NCBI GenBank assembly: GCA_000964245.1
Contig: LANB01000001.1
Coordinates: 3,351,501 to 3,415,500, forward strand
DNA: 64,000 nucleotides
Direction: 5' to 3'
Source: Cellvibrionaceae bacterium 1162T.S.0a.05
Lineage (GTDB): Bacteria > Pseudomonadota > Gammaproteobacteria > Pseudomonadales > Cellvibrionaceae
A program made the position numbers and the translations under genes. The notes under the pieces were generated by a model, which worked only from the letters and a program-made list of their open reading frames with translations, was not told where the DNA came from and searched no databases. Of the stretch, positions 42,877-53,490 are shown one piece after another. The stretch's first letter is position 1, and every line of letters begins with the position of its first letter.

Positions 42877-45078
42877 ATGCCAAATACCCATTACTTTGCC
42901 ACTTGCCCCAAAAACCTCGAAGCGCTACTTGCGCAGGAACTTAGTGATTTGGGGGCAGAAAACATCAAGCAAACCGTTGCCGGTGTCGCCTTTGAAGAAA
43001 AAGCGGGGGGCGATCCAGCTCTGCTGTATCGCGTGTGCTATTGGTCGCGCCTGGCGAACCGTGTGTTATTGCCGCTCGCTTCGCAGAAGCTTGAAAAAGC
43101 GGATGATCTTTATACTTTTGTGAATCAACAAAATTGGGCGCAAATTATTCGCGAGGGCGCCAGTTTGCGTGTCGATTTCAATGGCACCAACGCCCTGATT
43201 CGCAACTCGCATTTCGGTGCGCTTGCAGTGAAGGATGCCATTGTCGATGATCTGCGTGCACGTCGGGGTGAGCGTCCAGGTATCGATAAACGCGACCCCG
43301 ATATGATTATTAATGCGCGGCTCGCAAAAAATGTTTTGCACCTTGCCGTGGATTTGTCTGGCGATAGTTTGCATCGTCGCGGCTATCGCGTGGATCAGGG
43401 TGAAGCACCTCTGAAGGAAAATCTGGCTGCAGCGTTGTTGTTGCGTGCAGGCTGGCCACAATCTGCTCAAAAGGGCGAAGCACTTTTCGATCCAATGTGC
43501 GGTTCGGGCACCTTCTTGATCGAAGGCGCCATGATGGCCGCAGACATGGCACCGGGCTTGCTCCGGGACCGTTTTGGCTTTCACTACTGGAGTGCCTTTA
43601 ACGAAGCACTATTCCGGGATATCAAGGAGGAAGCGATCGAGCGGGAAAAGCAGGGCTTACAAGCGGGCTTGCCGGAAATTCGTGGCTATGATCAGGACCC
43701 ACGCATGATAGCGATTGCTGAAAAAAATATTCATGCGGCAGGCCTGGATGGCCATGTACGGGTATCCTGTAAAGCTCTCGCTCACTTCGTGAAACCGACT
43801 CACAAGCAAATTGGCAAGGGTTTGATGATTTGTAACCCCCCTTACGGTGAGCGCCTGGGTGAAAAAGACGCCCTGCGCGAAACGTATCAGCAATTGGCTC
43901 AGGTCGTAAAACGTGAACTTTGTGATTGGCAATTGGCTGTGTTTACTGCGAATCCGGATTTGGCGAAAGAACTGCGTTTACGTGCAAAAAACAAATACAA
44001 ATTTTTTAATGGCGCGCTTGCAAGTGAACTTTTGCTCTTTGATATTGTGGATGAAAATCAGGCGAGCCTGAAACCCGCTGCCACAATAGAGCAGGGTGGC
44101 GAGGACGAAGAGCCTGAATTTCAATTATCGGATAATGCCCGAATGCTGGCCAATCGCCTGCGTAAAAATCAGAAACGATTGGCTTCCTGGTTAAAACAGG
44201 AGCAGCACAGTTGCTATCGGCTTTACGATGCGGATTTACCGGAATATGCCGCGGCTATCGATGTCTATAAGAACAACTTGCATATTCAGGAGTACGCAGC
44301 ACCTGCGAGTATCGATGAAGATAAAGCCGCACAGCGATTCAAGGAAATTTTAAAAGTCAGTGCGGAGACTCTCGGTATTGATGAGAGCCATGTTTTTGCC
44401 AAGCAGCGGCAACGCAATCGCGGTAAGCAGCAATATGAAAAGCGGTTTAAGGGCGCGCCGGATCAAAGCCACTATTTTGAAGTAAGCGAAGGCAAAGCAC
44501 GTTTTTACGTGAATCTTCAGGATTACCTGGATACCGGTTTATTTCTCGATCATCGGCCCTTGCGTCAGCGCATCTTCGACGAGGCGCAGGGTAAGCGTTT
44601 CCTCAACCTTTTTTGCTATACCGCAACAGCGACAGTTCATGCCGCGCTGGGAGGTGCTGTCAGTTCAGTGTCAGTAGACATGTCCAATACTTACCTGGAA
44701 TGGGCGACAAGAAACTTTAAATTGAATAATATTCAGGGGCAGCGTCACGAATTAGTGCGAGCAGATTGTTTTTCCTGGCTAAAAAACTGCCGGCAAGGTT
44801 TCGATTTGATTATGTTGGACCCACCGAGTTTTTCCAATTCAAAGAAAATGGAAGGCGTTCTGGATGTACAACGTGATCATGCAAGCCTGGTAAACCGCTG
44901 TATGGATCTCTTGCTACCGGGTGGCACCCTGTATTTTTCGAATAATTTTCGCAAATTTAAACTTGATGCAAAAATTCAGGAACGTTTTGCGGTCGAGGAT
45001 ATGAAAGAAAAAAGTCTGGACAAGGATTTTGCGCAGCGCGCCAATATTCATCATTGCTGGCAAATTAAACACAAATAA
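42877..45078 (+). CDS. rlmL: Bifunctional 23S rRNA methyltransferase RlmK/RlmL
   Basis: Makes m2G2445 (RlmL part) and m7G2069 (RlmK part) in 23S rRNA. The 733-residue protein has an N-terminal THUMP RNA-binding region (about 45-155), the RlmL methyltransferase with FDPMCGSGTFLIEGA and ICNPPYGERLG, a linker near 410-460, and the RlmK domain with LNLFCYTATATVHAALGGA and LDPPSFSNSK. The fused form is normal for gammaproteobacteria. The ATG at 42877 gives the family opening MPNTHYFATCPKNLE; there is no Shine-Dalgarno sequence before it. Confidence 0.96.
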   Translation: MPNTHYFATCPKNLEALLAQELSDLGAENIKQTVAGVAFEEKAGGDPALLYRVCYWSRLANRVLLPLASQKLEKADDLYTFVNQQNWAQIIREGASLRVDFNGTNALIRNSHFGALAVKDAIVDDLRARRGERPGIDKRDPDMIINARLAKNVLHLAVDLSGDSLHRRGYRVDQGEAPLKENLAAALLLRAGWPQSAQKGEALFDPMCGSGTFLIEGAMMAADMAPGLLRDRFGFHYWSAFNEALFRDIKEEAIEREKQGLQAGLPEIRGYDQDPRMIAIAEKNIHAAGLDGHVRVSCKALAHFVKPTHKQIGKGLMICNPPYGERLGEKDALRETYQQLAQVVKRELCDWQLAVFTANPDLAKELRLRAKNKYKFFNGALASELLLFDIVDENQASLKPAATIEQGGEDEEPEFQLSDNARMLANRLRKNQKRLASWLKQEQHSCYRLYDADLPEYAAAIDVYKNNLHIQEYAAPASIDEDKAAQRFKEILKVSAETLGIDESHVFAKQRQRNRGKQQYEKRFKGAPDQSHYFEVSEGKARFYVNLQDYLDTGLFLDHRPLRQRIFDEAQGKRFLNLFCYTATATVHAALGGAVSSVSVDMSNTYLEWATRNFKLNNIQGQRHELVRADCFSWLKNCRQGFDLIMLDPPSFSNSKKMEGVLDVQRDHASLVNRCMDLLLPGGTLYFSNNFRKFKLDAKIQERFAVEDMKEKSLDKDFAQRANIHHCWQIKHK

Positions 45079-45099
45079 TTTTTATACCCAAGTAGCCTT

Positions 45100-47097
45100 A
45101 TGAGCAAAGCATTTTCTGTTCACAGTCAATACCAGCCAGCCGGTGATCAACCCGGTGCAATAAAGAGTTTGGTTGAAGGCCTGGAGAATGGCTTGGCTCA
45201 TCAAACCCTGTTGGGTGTGACCGGGTCGGGTAAAACTTTCACCATCGCGAAAGTCATCGAGCAAATACAACGGCCGACTCTGGTGATGGCCCACAATAAA
45301 ACCCTGGCAGCGCAGCTTTATGGCGAGTTCAAGGAATTCTTCCCCGACAATGCTGTGGAGTATTTTGTTTCTTACTACGATTATTATCAACCTGAAGCCT
45401 ACGTGCCTTCGTCAGATACGTTTATCGAAAAAGACGCTTCGGTGAATGCGCATATTGAACAGATGCGCTTGTCGGCAACCAAAGCCCTGATGGAACGTAA
45501 GGATGCAATTGTTGTAGCCACAGTGTCGGCGATTTACGGTTTGGGTGATCCCGACTCGTATCTGAAAATGATGTTGCACATAGTCCGTGGTGATCAAATC
45601 GATCAACGCAGTATTTTACGTCGCTTGGCGGAGTTGCAATATACGCGCAATGACCACGATTTTTCGCGAGGTACTTTCCGCACCCGTGGTGAAGTGATCG
45701 ACGTTTTTCCCGCAGACTCCGAAGTTGAAGCCTACAGAATTGAATTGTTTGATGACGAGGTAGAACAAATATCCGTTTTTGATCCGCTTACGGGAGAGGT
45801 GTTCAGAAAAGTTCCGCGGGCAACCATATACCCCAAGTCGCATTATGTGACACCGAGGGAAACCATTTTAGCTGCGGTGGATCAAATCGAAGAAGAGTTA
45901 CGTGAACGTCTCGAACAATTGCGCAGTATTGACAAGTTGGTGGAAGCCCAACGCCTTGAGCAGCGCTGCCGCTACGATGTCGAAATGATGCGTGAGTTAG
46001 GGTATTGCACGGGCGTGGAAAACTATTCACGTTATTTAAGTGGTCGCGCAGCAGGTGAACCGCCGCCGACCTTGTTTGATTATTTGCCACCAGAATCGTT
46101 ACTGGTGCTCGATGAGTCACACGTGACCGTGCCTCAGATCGGCGCGATGTACAAAGGCGACCGCTCGCGCAAGGAAACTCTGGTGGAATATGGGTTTCGT
46201 TTGCCCTCGGCGCTGGACAATCGCCCCTTGCGTTTTGACGAGTGGGAGAGGCTCGCGCCGCAGATGATTTTTGTGTCTGCGACACCTGGTAATTATGAAG
46301 CCAATAACCAGGGGCAAATTGTTGAACAGGTTGTCAGGCCCACTGGGCTGGTTGACCCGATTGTCGAGATTCGACCCGCAACAACCCAGGTTGACGACTG
46401 TTTATCTGAGATCAACAAACGTGTGAATGAAAACGAACGCGTATTGATTACCGTATTAACCAAACGCATGGCGGAAGATCTCACAGAATATTTACTGGAA
46501 CACGGCGTAAGAGTGCGGTATTTGCACTCGGATATTGATACCGTCGAGCGTGTTGAAATTATTCGTGATTTACGTGTTGGTGAGTTTGATGTACTTGTCG
46601 GCATTAATCTTCTGCGTGAAGGTCTCGATATGCCGGAAGTTTCCCTGGTGGCAATATTCGACGCGGATAAAGAAGGTTTTTTACGTTCCGATCGCTCATT
46701 GATTCAAACCATAGGCCGGGCTGCACGGAATGTGAAAGGTAAGGCCATTCTTTATGCAGACCACATCACCGGTTCCATGCAGCGCGCGCTGGATGAGACA
46801 GAGCGCCGCCGCGAAAAACAATTGGCCTACAATAAAAAGCATAATATTACGCCGAAAAGCATTCTTAAAAGTGTTGCTGATATTATGGAGGGTGCGCGTG
46901 CCCCCGGTGCGAAAGGCGCAAGAAAAGTCGCGGACAAAAAGAAAATTTATCAATTGGATTTGCCCGATAACAAGGATATCTGGAAGCATATTGAAGACCT
47001 TGAAAAGGATATGCATAAAGCTGCAAAAGATCTGGAGTTTGAAAAGGCAGCACAATTACGCGACAAGATTCAGGAGCTAAAAGCCCAGGCGCGTTAG
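45100..47097 (+). CDS. uvrB: Excinuclease ABC subunit B
   Basis: Damage-verification helicase subunit of nucleotide excision repair, loaded by UvrA and recruiting UvrC. The 665 residues include Walker A GVTGSGKT at 39-46, the beta-hairpin region with [14 protein letters not shown], the DESH Walker B ([11 protein letters not shown]), motif V/VI ([18 protein letters not shown]-like and QTIGRAARN), and the C-terminal UVR domain that contacts UvrC. Length is normal. It begins 21 bases after the rlmL stop. Confidence 0.98.
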   Translation: MSKAFSVHSQYQPAGDQPGAIKSLVEGLENGLAHQTLLGVTGSGKTFTIAKVIEQIQRPTLVMAHNKTLAAQLYGEFKEFFPDNAVEYFVSYYDYYQPEAYVPSSDTFIEKDASVNAHIEQMRLSATKALMERKDAIVVATVSAIYGLGDPDSYLKMMLHIVRGDQIDQRSILRRLAELQYTRNDHDFSRGTFRTRGEVIDVFPADSEVEAYRIELFDDEVEQISVFDPLTGEVFRKVPRATIYPKSHYVTPRETILAAVDQIEEELRERLEQLRSIDKLVEAQRLEQRCRYDVEMMRELGYCTGVENYSRYLSGRAAGEPPPTLFDYLPPESLLVLDESHVTVPQIGAMYKGDRSRKETLVEYGFRLPSALDNRPLRFDEWERLAPQMIFVSATPGNYEANNQGQIVEQVVRPTGLVDPIVEIRPATTQVDDCLSEINKRVNENERVLITVLTKRMAEDLTEYLLEHGVRVRYLHSDIDTVERVEIIRDLRVGEFDVLVGINLLREGLDMPEVSLVAIFDADKEGFLRSDRSLIQTIGRAARNVKGKAILYADHITGSMQRALDETERRREKQLAYNKKHNITPKSILKSVADIMEGARAPGAKGARKVADKKKIYQLDLPDNKDIWKHIEDLEKDMHKAAKDLEFEKAAQLRDKIQELKAQAR

Positions 47098-47222
47098 TGC
47101 TCAGGGCTTACCTGTGAACAAAGTACTGGAAACTTGTCTCGGCCTCCTGGTATGCTTATTGAGCGTTGCCGCACGGAATTAAACCCGGAAATCGGCCGGC
47201 CATTTTTAATTTGGATTCGTCT

Positions 47223-48512
47223 ATGCCCATTCATCCAGTTAGTTTGCTTTTTCGCCAAAAGTCATTGAGCCTGGTAGTGGCCATTTTCTTTCTACTGTTT
47301 CTGGGTACTCAAGCAAGCTATGCCTATGAAATGGAATATCGCGTAAAAATTCTACCCAACAAGCACATTGCAGAAGTAAGCTTGCGGATTCCTGATGCCA
47401 GTGAATTAAAAAAACTTTCATTTAAAAATAAACCCGGTTTGTATAAACGTGTCGATGCCAACGGAAATCTCGCTCGCGAAGGCGATCGCTATTTGTGGGA
47501 ACCGCCTGCGAAAAAAGCCTGGATCAGCTTACAGGTAAATTTATTGCATGAGCGCAAGCGCGGTGCGTTCGATTCCTTTATTAATGAAGACTGGGCGATT
47601 TTTCGCGGGGATGATCTGTTCCCCCCCGTAAAGGTGACAGCGAAAAAAGGCGCGAAGTCTAAAGCGCGATTGGTGTTTGAATTGCCGGAAAACTGGCCGC
47701 ACGTCAATACAGCATGGCCGCGCAATACCCTGGTTGGGCAGGGAGAAAAGGGTGAGAGTCAGTTACCTGAATTTAATATTGACAATCCCGCGCGCCGTTT
47801 CGACCGACCCACGGGGTGGATGATCGCGGGTGATATTGCGACTCGTCGTGAACTTCTGGGGAATACCCTGGTGAGTATCAGCGGACCAAAGCGAGAGCAT
47901 GCGTTAAATAAAGGTGGCGCAGGCTTAAAGCGTATGGAGGCCTTAAGTTTGCTCACCTTTGTGTGGCCCGAGTTGCAAAAACTTTTCGACGCACCTCCAG
48001 AAAAACTGCTAATAGTGGGCGCCGGTGCGCCAATGTGGCGTGGCGGTTTGTCCGGGCCACATTCCTTGTTCATGCATGCTGATCGCCCTCTTGTGAGTGA
48101 AAATGCAACCAGTACGCTATTGCATGAAGTTTTTCACGCGATGACCCGTATTCGCGGTGGTAAAAAGGATGATTGGATCGCTGAGGGGCTAGCCGAGTTT
48201 TATTCAGTTGAACTGCTTTATCGTTCAGGCGGCATGACGGATGCGCGTTATCAAAAAGTATTTTCCTGGTTCGAGAAGCGCGCGCAAAAACAAAAAAAAG
48301 TGCGGTCTACTAAAAGCCGTGGAGCGGTCACTGCCCGTGCCGTTTTGATTTTTCGTGATCTCGATAATGAACTGATGGCTGTAAAAAAAGTGCGCCTTGA
48401 TAGCCTTGTGCGTTTATTGCCGCGCGAGAAAAGCGTTGATTTGAATACGCTTAAACAGGTTTACAAGACTCTGACAGGTCGCAATAGTGAGGTGCTTGCC
48501 GCGGTACAGTAG
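47223..48512 (+). CDS. Secreted putative zinc metallopeptidase (HExxH, gluzincin-like)
   Basis: I do not recognise a named family. From ATG 47223 the protein is 429 residues with a clear signal peptide (about 1-34, cut near ASYA). About 35-290 looks like beta-rich N-terminal domains (YEMEYRVKILPNKHIAEVSLRIP). The motif LLHEVFH at 299-305 gives zinc ligands His301 and His305 with catalytic Glu302; WIAEGLAEFYS supplies a third ligand, probably Glu321, as in M1 and M61 peptidases. The overall pattern resembles M61 glycyl aminopeptidases more than M1. A TTG 57 bases upstream would hide the signal peptide and is unlikely. It ends near the terminator at 48575. Confidence 0.72.
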   Translation: MPIHPVSLLFRQKSLSLVVAIFFLLFLGTQASYAYEMEYRVKILPNKHIAEVSLRIPDASELKKLSFKNKPGLYKRVDANGNLAREGDRYLWEPPAKKAWISLQVNLLHERKRGAFDSFINEDWAIFRGDDLFPPVKVTAKKGAKSKARLVFELPENWPHVNTAWPRNTLVGQGEKGESQLPEFNIDNPARRFDRPTGWMIAGDIATRRELLGNTLVSISGPKREHALNKGGAGLKRMEALSLLTFVWPELQKLFDAPPEKLLIVGAGAPMWRGGLSGPHSLFMHADRPLVSENATSTLLHEVFHAMTRIRGGKKDDWIAEGLAEFYSVELLYRSGGMTDARYQKVFSWFEKRAQKQKKVRSTKSRGAVTARAVLIFRDLDNELMAVKKVRLDSLVRLLPREKSVDLNTLKQVYKTLTGRNSEVLAAVQ

Positions 48513-48574
48513 CAGCGACCACTCGCACATTGGTTTTCAGGTTGAACAAAAAGTCATTTTCTGAAGAAATAAAA

Positions 48575-48603
48575 AAGGCTCGCAAAGCGAGCCTTTTTTA
48601 TTT
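48575..48603. terminator. Bidirectional intrinsic terminator
   Basis: AAGGCTCGC and GCGAGCCTT form a nine-base stem with an AAA loop (48575-48595). A T run follows on the plus strand and the A run before it gives a T run on the minus strand. It ends the metallopeptidase transcript on the plus strand and the tRNA-Ser transcript on the minus strand. Confidence 0.92.
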
Positions 48604-48624
48604 TCGCGGTCACCGCGCTGTAGA

Positions 48625-48712
48625 TGGCGGTGGGGCAGGGATTCGAACCCTGGGAGCTGTTACACTCAACGGTTTTCAAGACCGCCGCTTTCGACCACTC
48701 AGCCACCCCACC
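48625..48712 (-). tRNA. tRNA-Ser (anticodon UGA)
   Basis: On the minus strand an 88-base class II tRNA starts at GGTGGGG (48712) and ends with encoded CCA at 48625. The acceptor stem GGTGGGG pairs with CCCCACC, followed by discriminator G. The anticodon stem-loop CGGT-CTTGAAA-ACCG gives anticodon TGA. The T loop GGGTTCGAATCCC and a long variable arm are present, as expected for serine. It has its own promoter just upstream and the terminator at 48575 just downstream. Confidence 0.97.
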
Positions 48713-48724
48713 AGAAGGACGCAG

Positions 48725-48752
48725 ATTATACATGCCCCTGCGACGGGAACAA
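48725..48752 (-). promoter_or_regulatory. Promoter of tRNA-Ser
   Basis: On the minus strand TTGTTC (48752-48747) and a perfect TATAAT (48730-48725) are 16 bases apart. The start would be about six bases before the tRNA. The stretch after the -10 box is GC-rich (CTGCGTCC), as in stringently controlled stable-RNA promoters. The same stretch is the arm of an eight-base inverted repeat (48718-48725 with 48755-48762). Confidence 0.7.
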
Positions 48753-48768
48753 GTTCTGCGTCAAAATT

Positions 48769-51747
48769 TTATTCCTGATCCTGTAAAGGCTTTTCCTCTT
48801 CCTTTTCCTGGACCGCATTGCGCGCTGCGCGAGGATCGTTAGCAGGGCGCGTCAGCTCACGCGGGCGTCTTACTATATCCGGCGCTTCACTGGTATCGAG
48901 TGGCCGCGACATGCGTACATCTACGGCGACATTAGAGACCATTGTGTCACGTACGGGTTTTGGGCTGGTGCGAGGGTCGTTAGCAGGGCGTTTGAAAATA
49001 CGCGCGGCTTTATCATCCTTTGCTTCAGCGTCTTTCCCGGCCTTCTGACTCGCATTATCATTTGCAGACTCCGCCGCGATTTCAGTACTTTCATCGGCAC
49101 TGGCAACTTCAGAGTCACTGTCTTCATTTGCAGCAAGGTCTTCATTCGCTGAAGCGGCGCTCACCAATTCAGCCTTTGTCTCGGTCATCTCCGATTGTGA
49201 CTCCAGGCTGTTGTCCACTTGAGAATCAGCAGCAATTGCTGAGGGGGTTTCGGAGAGCGTTTTGGAGTGAGCTTCGACAGAATCTTTTGTCGCTTTGACA
49301 GCGGTTTCCTGTGTCTTGTTTTCAAGCTCGACAGACTGTTCCGCAGCGCTTTCACTTTCCAGCGCCTCGGCAGCTTCAATTACTTTATCAGCGGCAGATT
49401 CAACGGAGGCGAGTACTTGTTCGATTTCCGGTGTTTCGACTTCAGCATTATCTGAATAGCTATCGAGGGCCCCCTGAAGAGCGTCATCGTTGGCGACGGT
49501 TTCAGCGATATTTTCTGTCACTGGCGCGATGACGCGTTCGGCCTCGTCGATGGCTTCATTCACCTGCTGTTTGACTTCGTCCTGTTGTGATTTCGCCTGT
49601 TTTTCTTCTTTCACAGGGTCATTTTTCAAAGGTTCATTGTTCACAGGTTCATTGACCTGACCACGCTGACGTTCCTGGCTGCGACCACGACGGTTTGACG
49701 GGCGGCGCGCCGGACGATCGCCCTTGGTATTTTCCTTGTTTGCACTGTCGTTTTGTTCAGCGTTTTCGTTGGTGTTCTTGCTGGTTTTTTCAGCCTGGTT
49801 GTTGTCGTTGCGATCACGACGTCGATTCCGGCGCGAACCGCGCTCATTCTTACGCGCCGTGCGGTTTTCGTTTTCCTGTTTTTCGTCTTTGGTTTCGTTA
49901 CTGTCTTTTGCACGACGGTTTTGCAGGTTGTCGACCACTTCGTTTTCGCGATTGCGTCGACCATTGCCAGATCCGCGACGGTTGCGGCTCTGTTTGCGGT
50001 TTGTGTTTTTACGTTTGTTCTGATTGTAATTACGCTTGCCTTTACGATTTTTCGTTTTCGGATCGCTCTTGAATAAGCCGGCCAGTGCGCTAAATAATTT
50101 ACTCAGAAGTCCCGGTTCTTTAGGCGCTTCCGGTGCGGGTTGAGCGGGTGGAATAGCCTGAACCGCAGGTTTGGGAGGCTCAGCAATTTGTGCTGGGCGT
50201 TCGAGCGAATCTTCCGGGCTTTCTTCCGCATTTAATTCAATTTTGTAGCTGGTTTCCTCGGTGCTAATGTCGTCATCCCGCAGTCGAACCACTTCGTAAT
50301 GCGGTGTCACCATTTCTTTATTGGGAAGAACCACTACGCGTGTGTCGTGACGCGTTTCAATATTGCCGATGGTCTTGCGTTTTTCATTGAGCAAGTATGT
50401 TGCAACGGGAACGGGCACGGTTGCGCGAATCTCGGCACTGCGTTCTTTTTGCGCTTCCTCGCCAATCAGGCGCAGAATGGCAAGTGCAATGCTTTTGGTG
50501 TCGCGAATTGTTCCCTGCCCGGAGCAACGTGGGCAGACTTTGGATGTTGTCTCGCCGAGCGAAGGTCGTAAGCGCTGACGCGACATTTCCAGCAAGCCAA
50601 AACGCGAGATACGGCCAATTTGTACCCGTGCGCGGTCCATCTCCAGCGCTTCGCGCATACGATTTTCCACTTCACGTTGATTGCGTACCGGTTGCATGTC
50701 GATAAAGTCGATAACGACCAATCCGCCCATATCGCGCAAACGCAATTGGCGAGCGATTTCATCAGCCGCTTCCAGGTTAGTTGCCAGCGCAGTCTCTTCG
50801 ATATCGCCGCCCTTGGTGGCCCGCGAGGAGTTGATATCGATACTGATCAAGGCTTCTGTCACGTCAATGACAATGGAGCCGCCGGAGGGTAATTTCACTT
50901 CGCGTTGGAACGCGGTTTCGATCTGACCTTCGATTTGAAAGCGGTTAAACAGCGGCAGGTCTTCCTGGTAGAACTTGACCTTACTGGTGTACTTGGGCAT
51001 CACTTGCTGGATGAAAGTGGTCGCCAGGTTATAGGCGTCTTTATTATCGACGATAACTTCACCGATGTCGGGTCGCAGGTAATCGCGAATTGCGCGAATA
51101 ATGACATTGCTTTCCTGGAAGAGGAAAAGAGGCGCTTCTTTTTTGTCGGATTCGGTTTTGATGGAATCCCAAAGTTGCAAGAGATAGTTCAAGTCCCACT
51201 GCAATTCTTCGGGGCTGCGGCCGACGCCTGCAGTGCGGACGATAACGCCCATGCCGCGCGGTACGTCGATGCTGTCAAGCGCTTCCTTGAGTTCACTGCG
51301 GTCGTCACCCTCAATGCGACGCGAGATACCGCCTGCACGGGGATTGTTTGGCATAAGAACCAGATAGCGGCCGGCGAGGCTAATGTAGGTGGTCAGTGCA
51401 GCACCTTTATTGCCACGCTCTTCCTTATCAATTTGAATGATAACTTCCTGACCTTCCTTGACGACGTCCTTAATGCGAACGCGGCCATCGATGTCTTTCG
51501 GGTTTTTTTGAAAATACTCGCGGGAAATTTCTTTTAGAGGCAGAAAGCCGTGTCGACTGCCATCTTCGTATTCAACAAAGGCAGCTTCCAGTGAGGGTTC
51601 AATACGGGTGATTTTACCTTTGTAAATATTGGCTTTCTTTTGTGCGCGAAGGCGGTTTTCAATGTCGAGGTCGTAAAGCCATTGGCCATCTACAAGGGCA
51701 ACACGCAGCTCTTCGGGCTGGGTCGCGTTTATTAACATTCTTTTCAT
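48769..51747 (-). CDS. rne: Ribonuclease E
   Basis: Endonuclease that starts most mRNA decay and processes rRNA and tRNA; scaffold of the degradosome. The catalytic half (about 1-515) follows E. coli RNase E closely: [20 protein letters not shown], the S1 domain, [21 protein letters not shown], the DNase I-like region with IDINSS and VIDFIDM carrying the metal-binding Asp residues, and the zinc-link CPRCSGQG. About 590-720 is an arginine-rich RNA-binding stretch, about 725-920 is acidic and low in complexity, and the end has two R-P-A-N-D-P-R repeats. The scaffold half diverges from E. coli, as is usual. It is divergent from rluC, as in Pseudomonas. Confidence 0.97.
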   Translation of the reverse strand: MKRMLINATQPEELRVALVDGQWLYDLDIENRLRAQKKANIYKGKITRIEPSLEAAFVEYEDGSRHGFLPLKEISREYFQKNPKDIDGRVRIKDVVKEGQEVIIQIDKEERGNKGAALTTYISLAGRYLVLMPNNPRAGGISRRIEGDDRSELKEALDSIDVPRGMGVIVRTAGVGRSPEELQWDLNYLLQLWDSIKTESDKKEAPLFLFQESNVIIRAIRDYLRPDIGEVIVDNKDAYNLATTFIQQVMPKYTSKVKFYQEDLPLFNRFQIEGQIETAFQREVKLPSGGSIVIDVTEALISIDINSSRATKGGDIEETALATNLEAADEIARQLRLRDMGGLVVIDFIDMQPVRNQREVENRMREALEMDRARVQIGRISRFGLLEMSRQRLRPSLGETTSKVCPRCSGQGTIRDTKSIALAILRLIGEEAQKERSAEIRATVPVPVATYLLNEKRKTIGNIETRHDTRVVVLPNKEMVTPHYEVVRLRDDDISTEETSYKIELNAEESPEDSLERPAQIAEPPKPAVQAIPPAQPAPEAPKEPGLLSKLFSALAGLFKSDPKTKNRKGKRNYNQNKRKNTNRKQSRNRRGSGNGRRNRENEVVDNLQNRRAKDSNETKDEKQENENRTARKNERGSRRNRRRDRNDNNQAEKTSKNTNENAEQNDSANKENTKGDRPARRPSNRRGRSQERQRGQVNEPVNNEPLKNDPVKEEKQAKSQQDEVKQQVNEAIDEAERVIAPVTENIAETVANDDALQGALDSYSDNAEVETPEIEQVLASVESAADKVIEAAEALESESAAEQSVELENKTQETAVKATKDSVEAHSKTLSETPSAIAADSQVDNSLESQSEMTETKAELVSAASANEDLAANEDSDSEVASADESTEIAAESANDNASQKAGKDAEAKDDKAARIFKRPANDPRTSPKPVRDTMVSNVAVDVRMSRPLDTSEAPDIVRRPRELTRPANDPRAARNAVQEKEEEKPLQDQE

Positions 51748-52495
51748 GAAATATGATCTCTGCTGAATGCGGAGACCGTGCTGCCAGGAAGCGAATTGTC
51801 AGCAATAACGAAATCGTCTGACACATTTTACGGAAAAAGAATTCAGGCCAGCCGCGCAAAAGCGTGGCTCAGCTTATTTTGAGTTGTGAATATTAAGAAC
51901 TTCTTGAAAAGGACGCCCGTTCAGATTATTCAATCTTTTGGGTCTATCCAGAGTTTTCAATCTATCCAATTCGGCAATTCCTTTATTCTTTTCCTTGGTG
52001 AGCTTTGAAAGCTCATTGCAGTTTTCGCGTACTATTCGGCGTCGGGCCTGGTCCTGGCCGGTATTCTGTACATCGGCCAGATGGACTCATCGAAGGAAGG
52101 GCAAGTGTGTTGCCGCTTTCCTGGTTGTCCCGACGTTCCGAAATAAATTTCCAAACAAGCGCGGTCGGCGCGCATTACTTACTATTTAACTGTTAACTGT
52201 ACGTGTAACAATGATTGTTTGTTGCTCAGCTAGCAGTTGTTGCTATTCGCTCAGGCACTGGCGTCTTTGCTCTATCCTGCACTAATCAGCACATTCGGAT
52301 TGGTGAGGGAGTGTTCGCCGAGTGACTGGGCACCTAAAACACTTTTTTCCCGGAGGACGCCGGCGTGTCTGTTGGCCCTTGTCGTGTCCGGGGATCGCGG
52401 GTGCGTATACGTTGCGCAGCTCCGGCGACTGCCAGGAATATAGCAGTTATCCACAGGTGTTTCAATTTTTAAGTTAAAATACGCCCGCTATCTCC
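51748..52495. other. rne-rluC divergent intergenic region, probable rne leader
   Basis: About 750 bases with no credible gene. If the promoter proposed at 52183-52211 is right, rne has a leader of about 430 bases, comparable with the long autoregulatory leader in E. coli. Possible leader structures include TGAGC-TTTGAAA-GCTCA at 51999-52015 and an imperfect eight-base stem at 51850-51869. A perfect TTATCCACA is at 52447-52455. Confidence 0.5.
52183..52211 (-). promoter_or_regulatory. Candidate rne promoter
   Basis: On the minus strand TTGTTA (52211-52206) and TAAATA (52188-52183) are 17 bases apart, each matching four of six consensus bases. The start would be near 52176. Other AT-rich pairs are possible, so this is tentative. 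Confidence 0.3.
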
Positions 52496-53467
52496 ATGAT
52501 ATTTAAGGAAGTTTTAGATCCCCTCATGTACCACAGTGTTCAGCATCTCACTATTAGCGAAGAAGAGGCCGGCCAGCGTTTGGATAATTATTTGCTCCGC
52601 AAGCTGAAAGGTGTGCCCAAGTCCTTGATTTATCGAGTGATTCGCAAAGGCGAAGTGCGTGTCAACAAGGGTCGAGCCAAACCCGAGCGCAAATTGCAAG
52701 CCGGTGAGGTGCTGCGCATTCCGCCGTTGCGCTTGCCGGAAGAGAAAGTTCAGGCTGCGCCCGGTGCGGGGCTGATTCGTGTGCTTGAAAGTGCCATTTT
52801 GCTGGATCGACCAGATTTTCTGGCAATAAATAAACCCGCCGGTCTGGCGGTACACGGAGGCAGTGGGGTGAATCTCGGTTTGATCGAAGCCCTCCGCGCT
52901 ATGTGGCCGCAACAAAAATACCTGGAGTTGGTCCATCGCCTCGACCGTGAGACTTCGGGTTGTATTCTGGTCGCCAAAAAGCGTAGCGCACTAAAATATT
53001 TACAAGGCTTGTTTCGCGGCGAGAAGCGCATTCGCAAACGCTATCTTGCGTTGGTAAAAGGGCAGTGGCCGAAATCCGAGGACCGAGTGAATGTGCCTCT
53101 ACTGCGCATTGAGCAAGCGAGTGGAGAGCGAATCGTCAAAGTTAAAGCCGAGGGCAAGGCCGCTATCACTGAGTTCGCGATTCAGCAGTATTTCCCGGCG
53201 GGGGCGACGTTGTTGACTGCTGAGCCAGTAACAGGCCGAACCCATCAAATTCGCGTTCACGCTCAATATCTGGGGCACCCGATTGTCGGTGACGACAAAT
53301 ACGGTGACGACGCTTCCAATACTAGTATGCGAACGCACGGTGCCCGGCGCCTGTTCTTGCATGCTGCAAACTTGCGTTTTGATGATGCAAACGGTGAGCC
53401 GGTGGATATACAGGCGCCCTTACCTGAGGATCTACAACATGTTCTCGACCAACTGCAGTCTCTCTGA
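52496..53467 (+). CDS. rluC: 23S rRNA pseudouridine(955/2504/2580) synthase
   Basis: Converts three uridines of 23S rRNA to pseudouridine. The 323-residue protein has an S4 domain (EEEAGQRLDNYLLRKLKGVP, KGEVRVNKGR) and the RluA-type catalytic domain with HRLDRETSG, catalytic Asp150, then PVTGRTHQIRVHAQYLGHPIVGD. The ATG at 52496 gives a length like E. coli RluC; the ATG at 52526 is possible, and neither has an ideal ribosome binding site. It heads the plus-strand run that continues with the HAD phosphatase. Confidence 0.94.
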   Translation: MIFKEVLDPLMYHSVQHLTISEEEAGQRLDNYLLRKLKGVPKSLIYRVIRKGEVRVNKGRAKPERKLQAGEVLRIPPLRLPEEKVQAAPGAGLIRVLESAILLDRPDFLAINKPAGLAVHGGSGVNLGLIEALRAMWPQQKYLELVHRLDRETSGCILVAKKRSALKYLQGLFRGEKRIRKRYLALVKGQWPKSEDRVNVPLLRIEQASGERIVKVKAEGKAAITEFAIQQYFPAGATLLTAEPVTGRTHQIRVHAQYLGHPIVGDDKYGDDASNTSMRTHGARRLFLHAANLRFDDANGEPVDIQAPLPEDLQHVLDQLQSL

Positions 53468-53490
53468 ATAAGTCGTTAAGGAGTCAATTC

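Noticed and set aside
50905-51537. 210-codon plus-strand frame inside rne
   Set aside because: It is antisense to the highly conserved catalytic part of RNase E, whose codon pattern explains the open frame.
52447-52455. Perfect DnaA box TTATCCACA upstream of rluC
   Set aside because: A single 9-mer is expected about once in every two windows of this size by chance, and there are no other boxes or origin features nearby.
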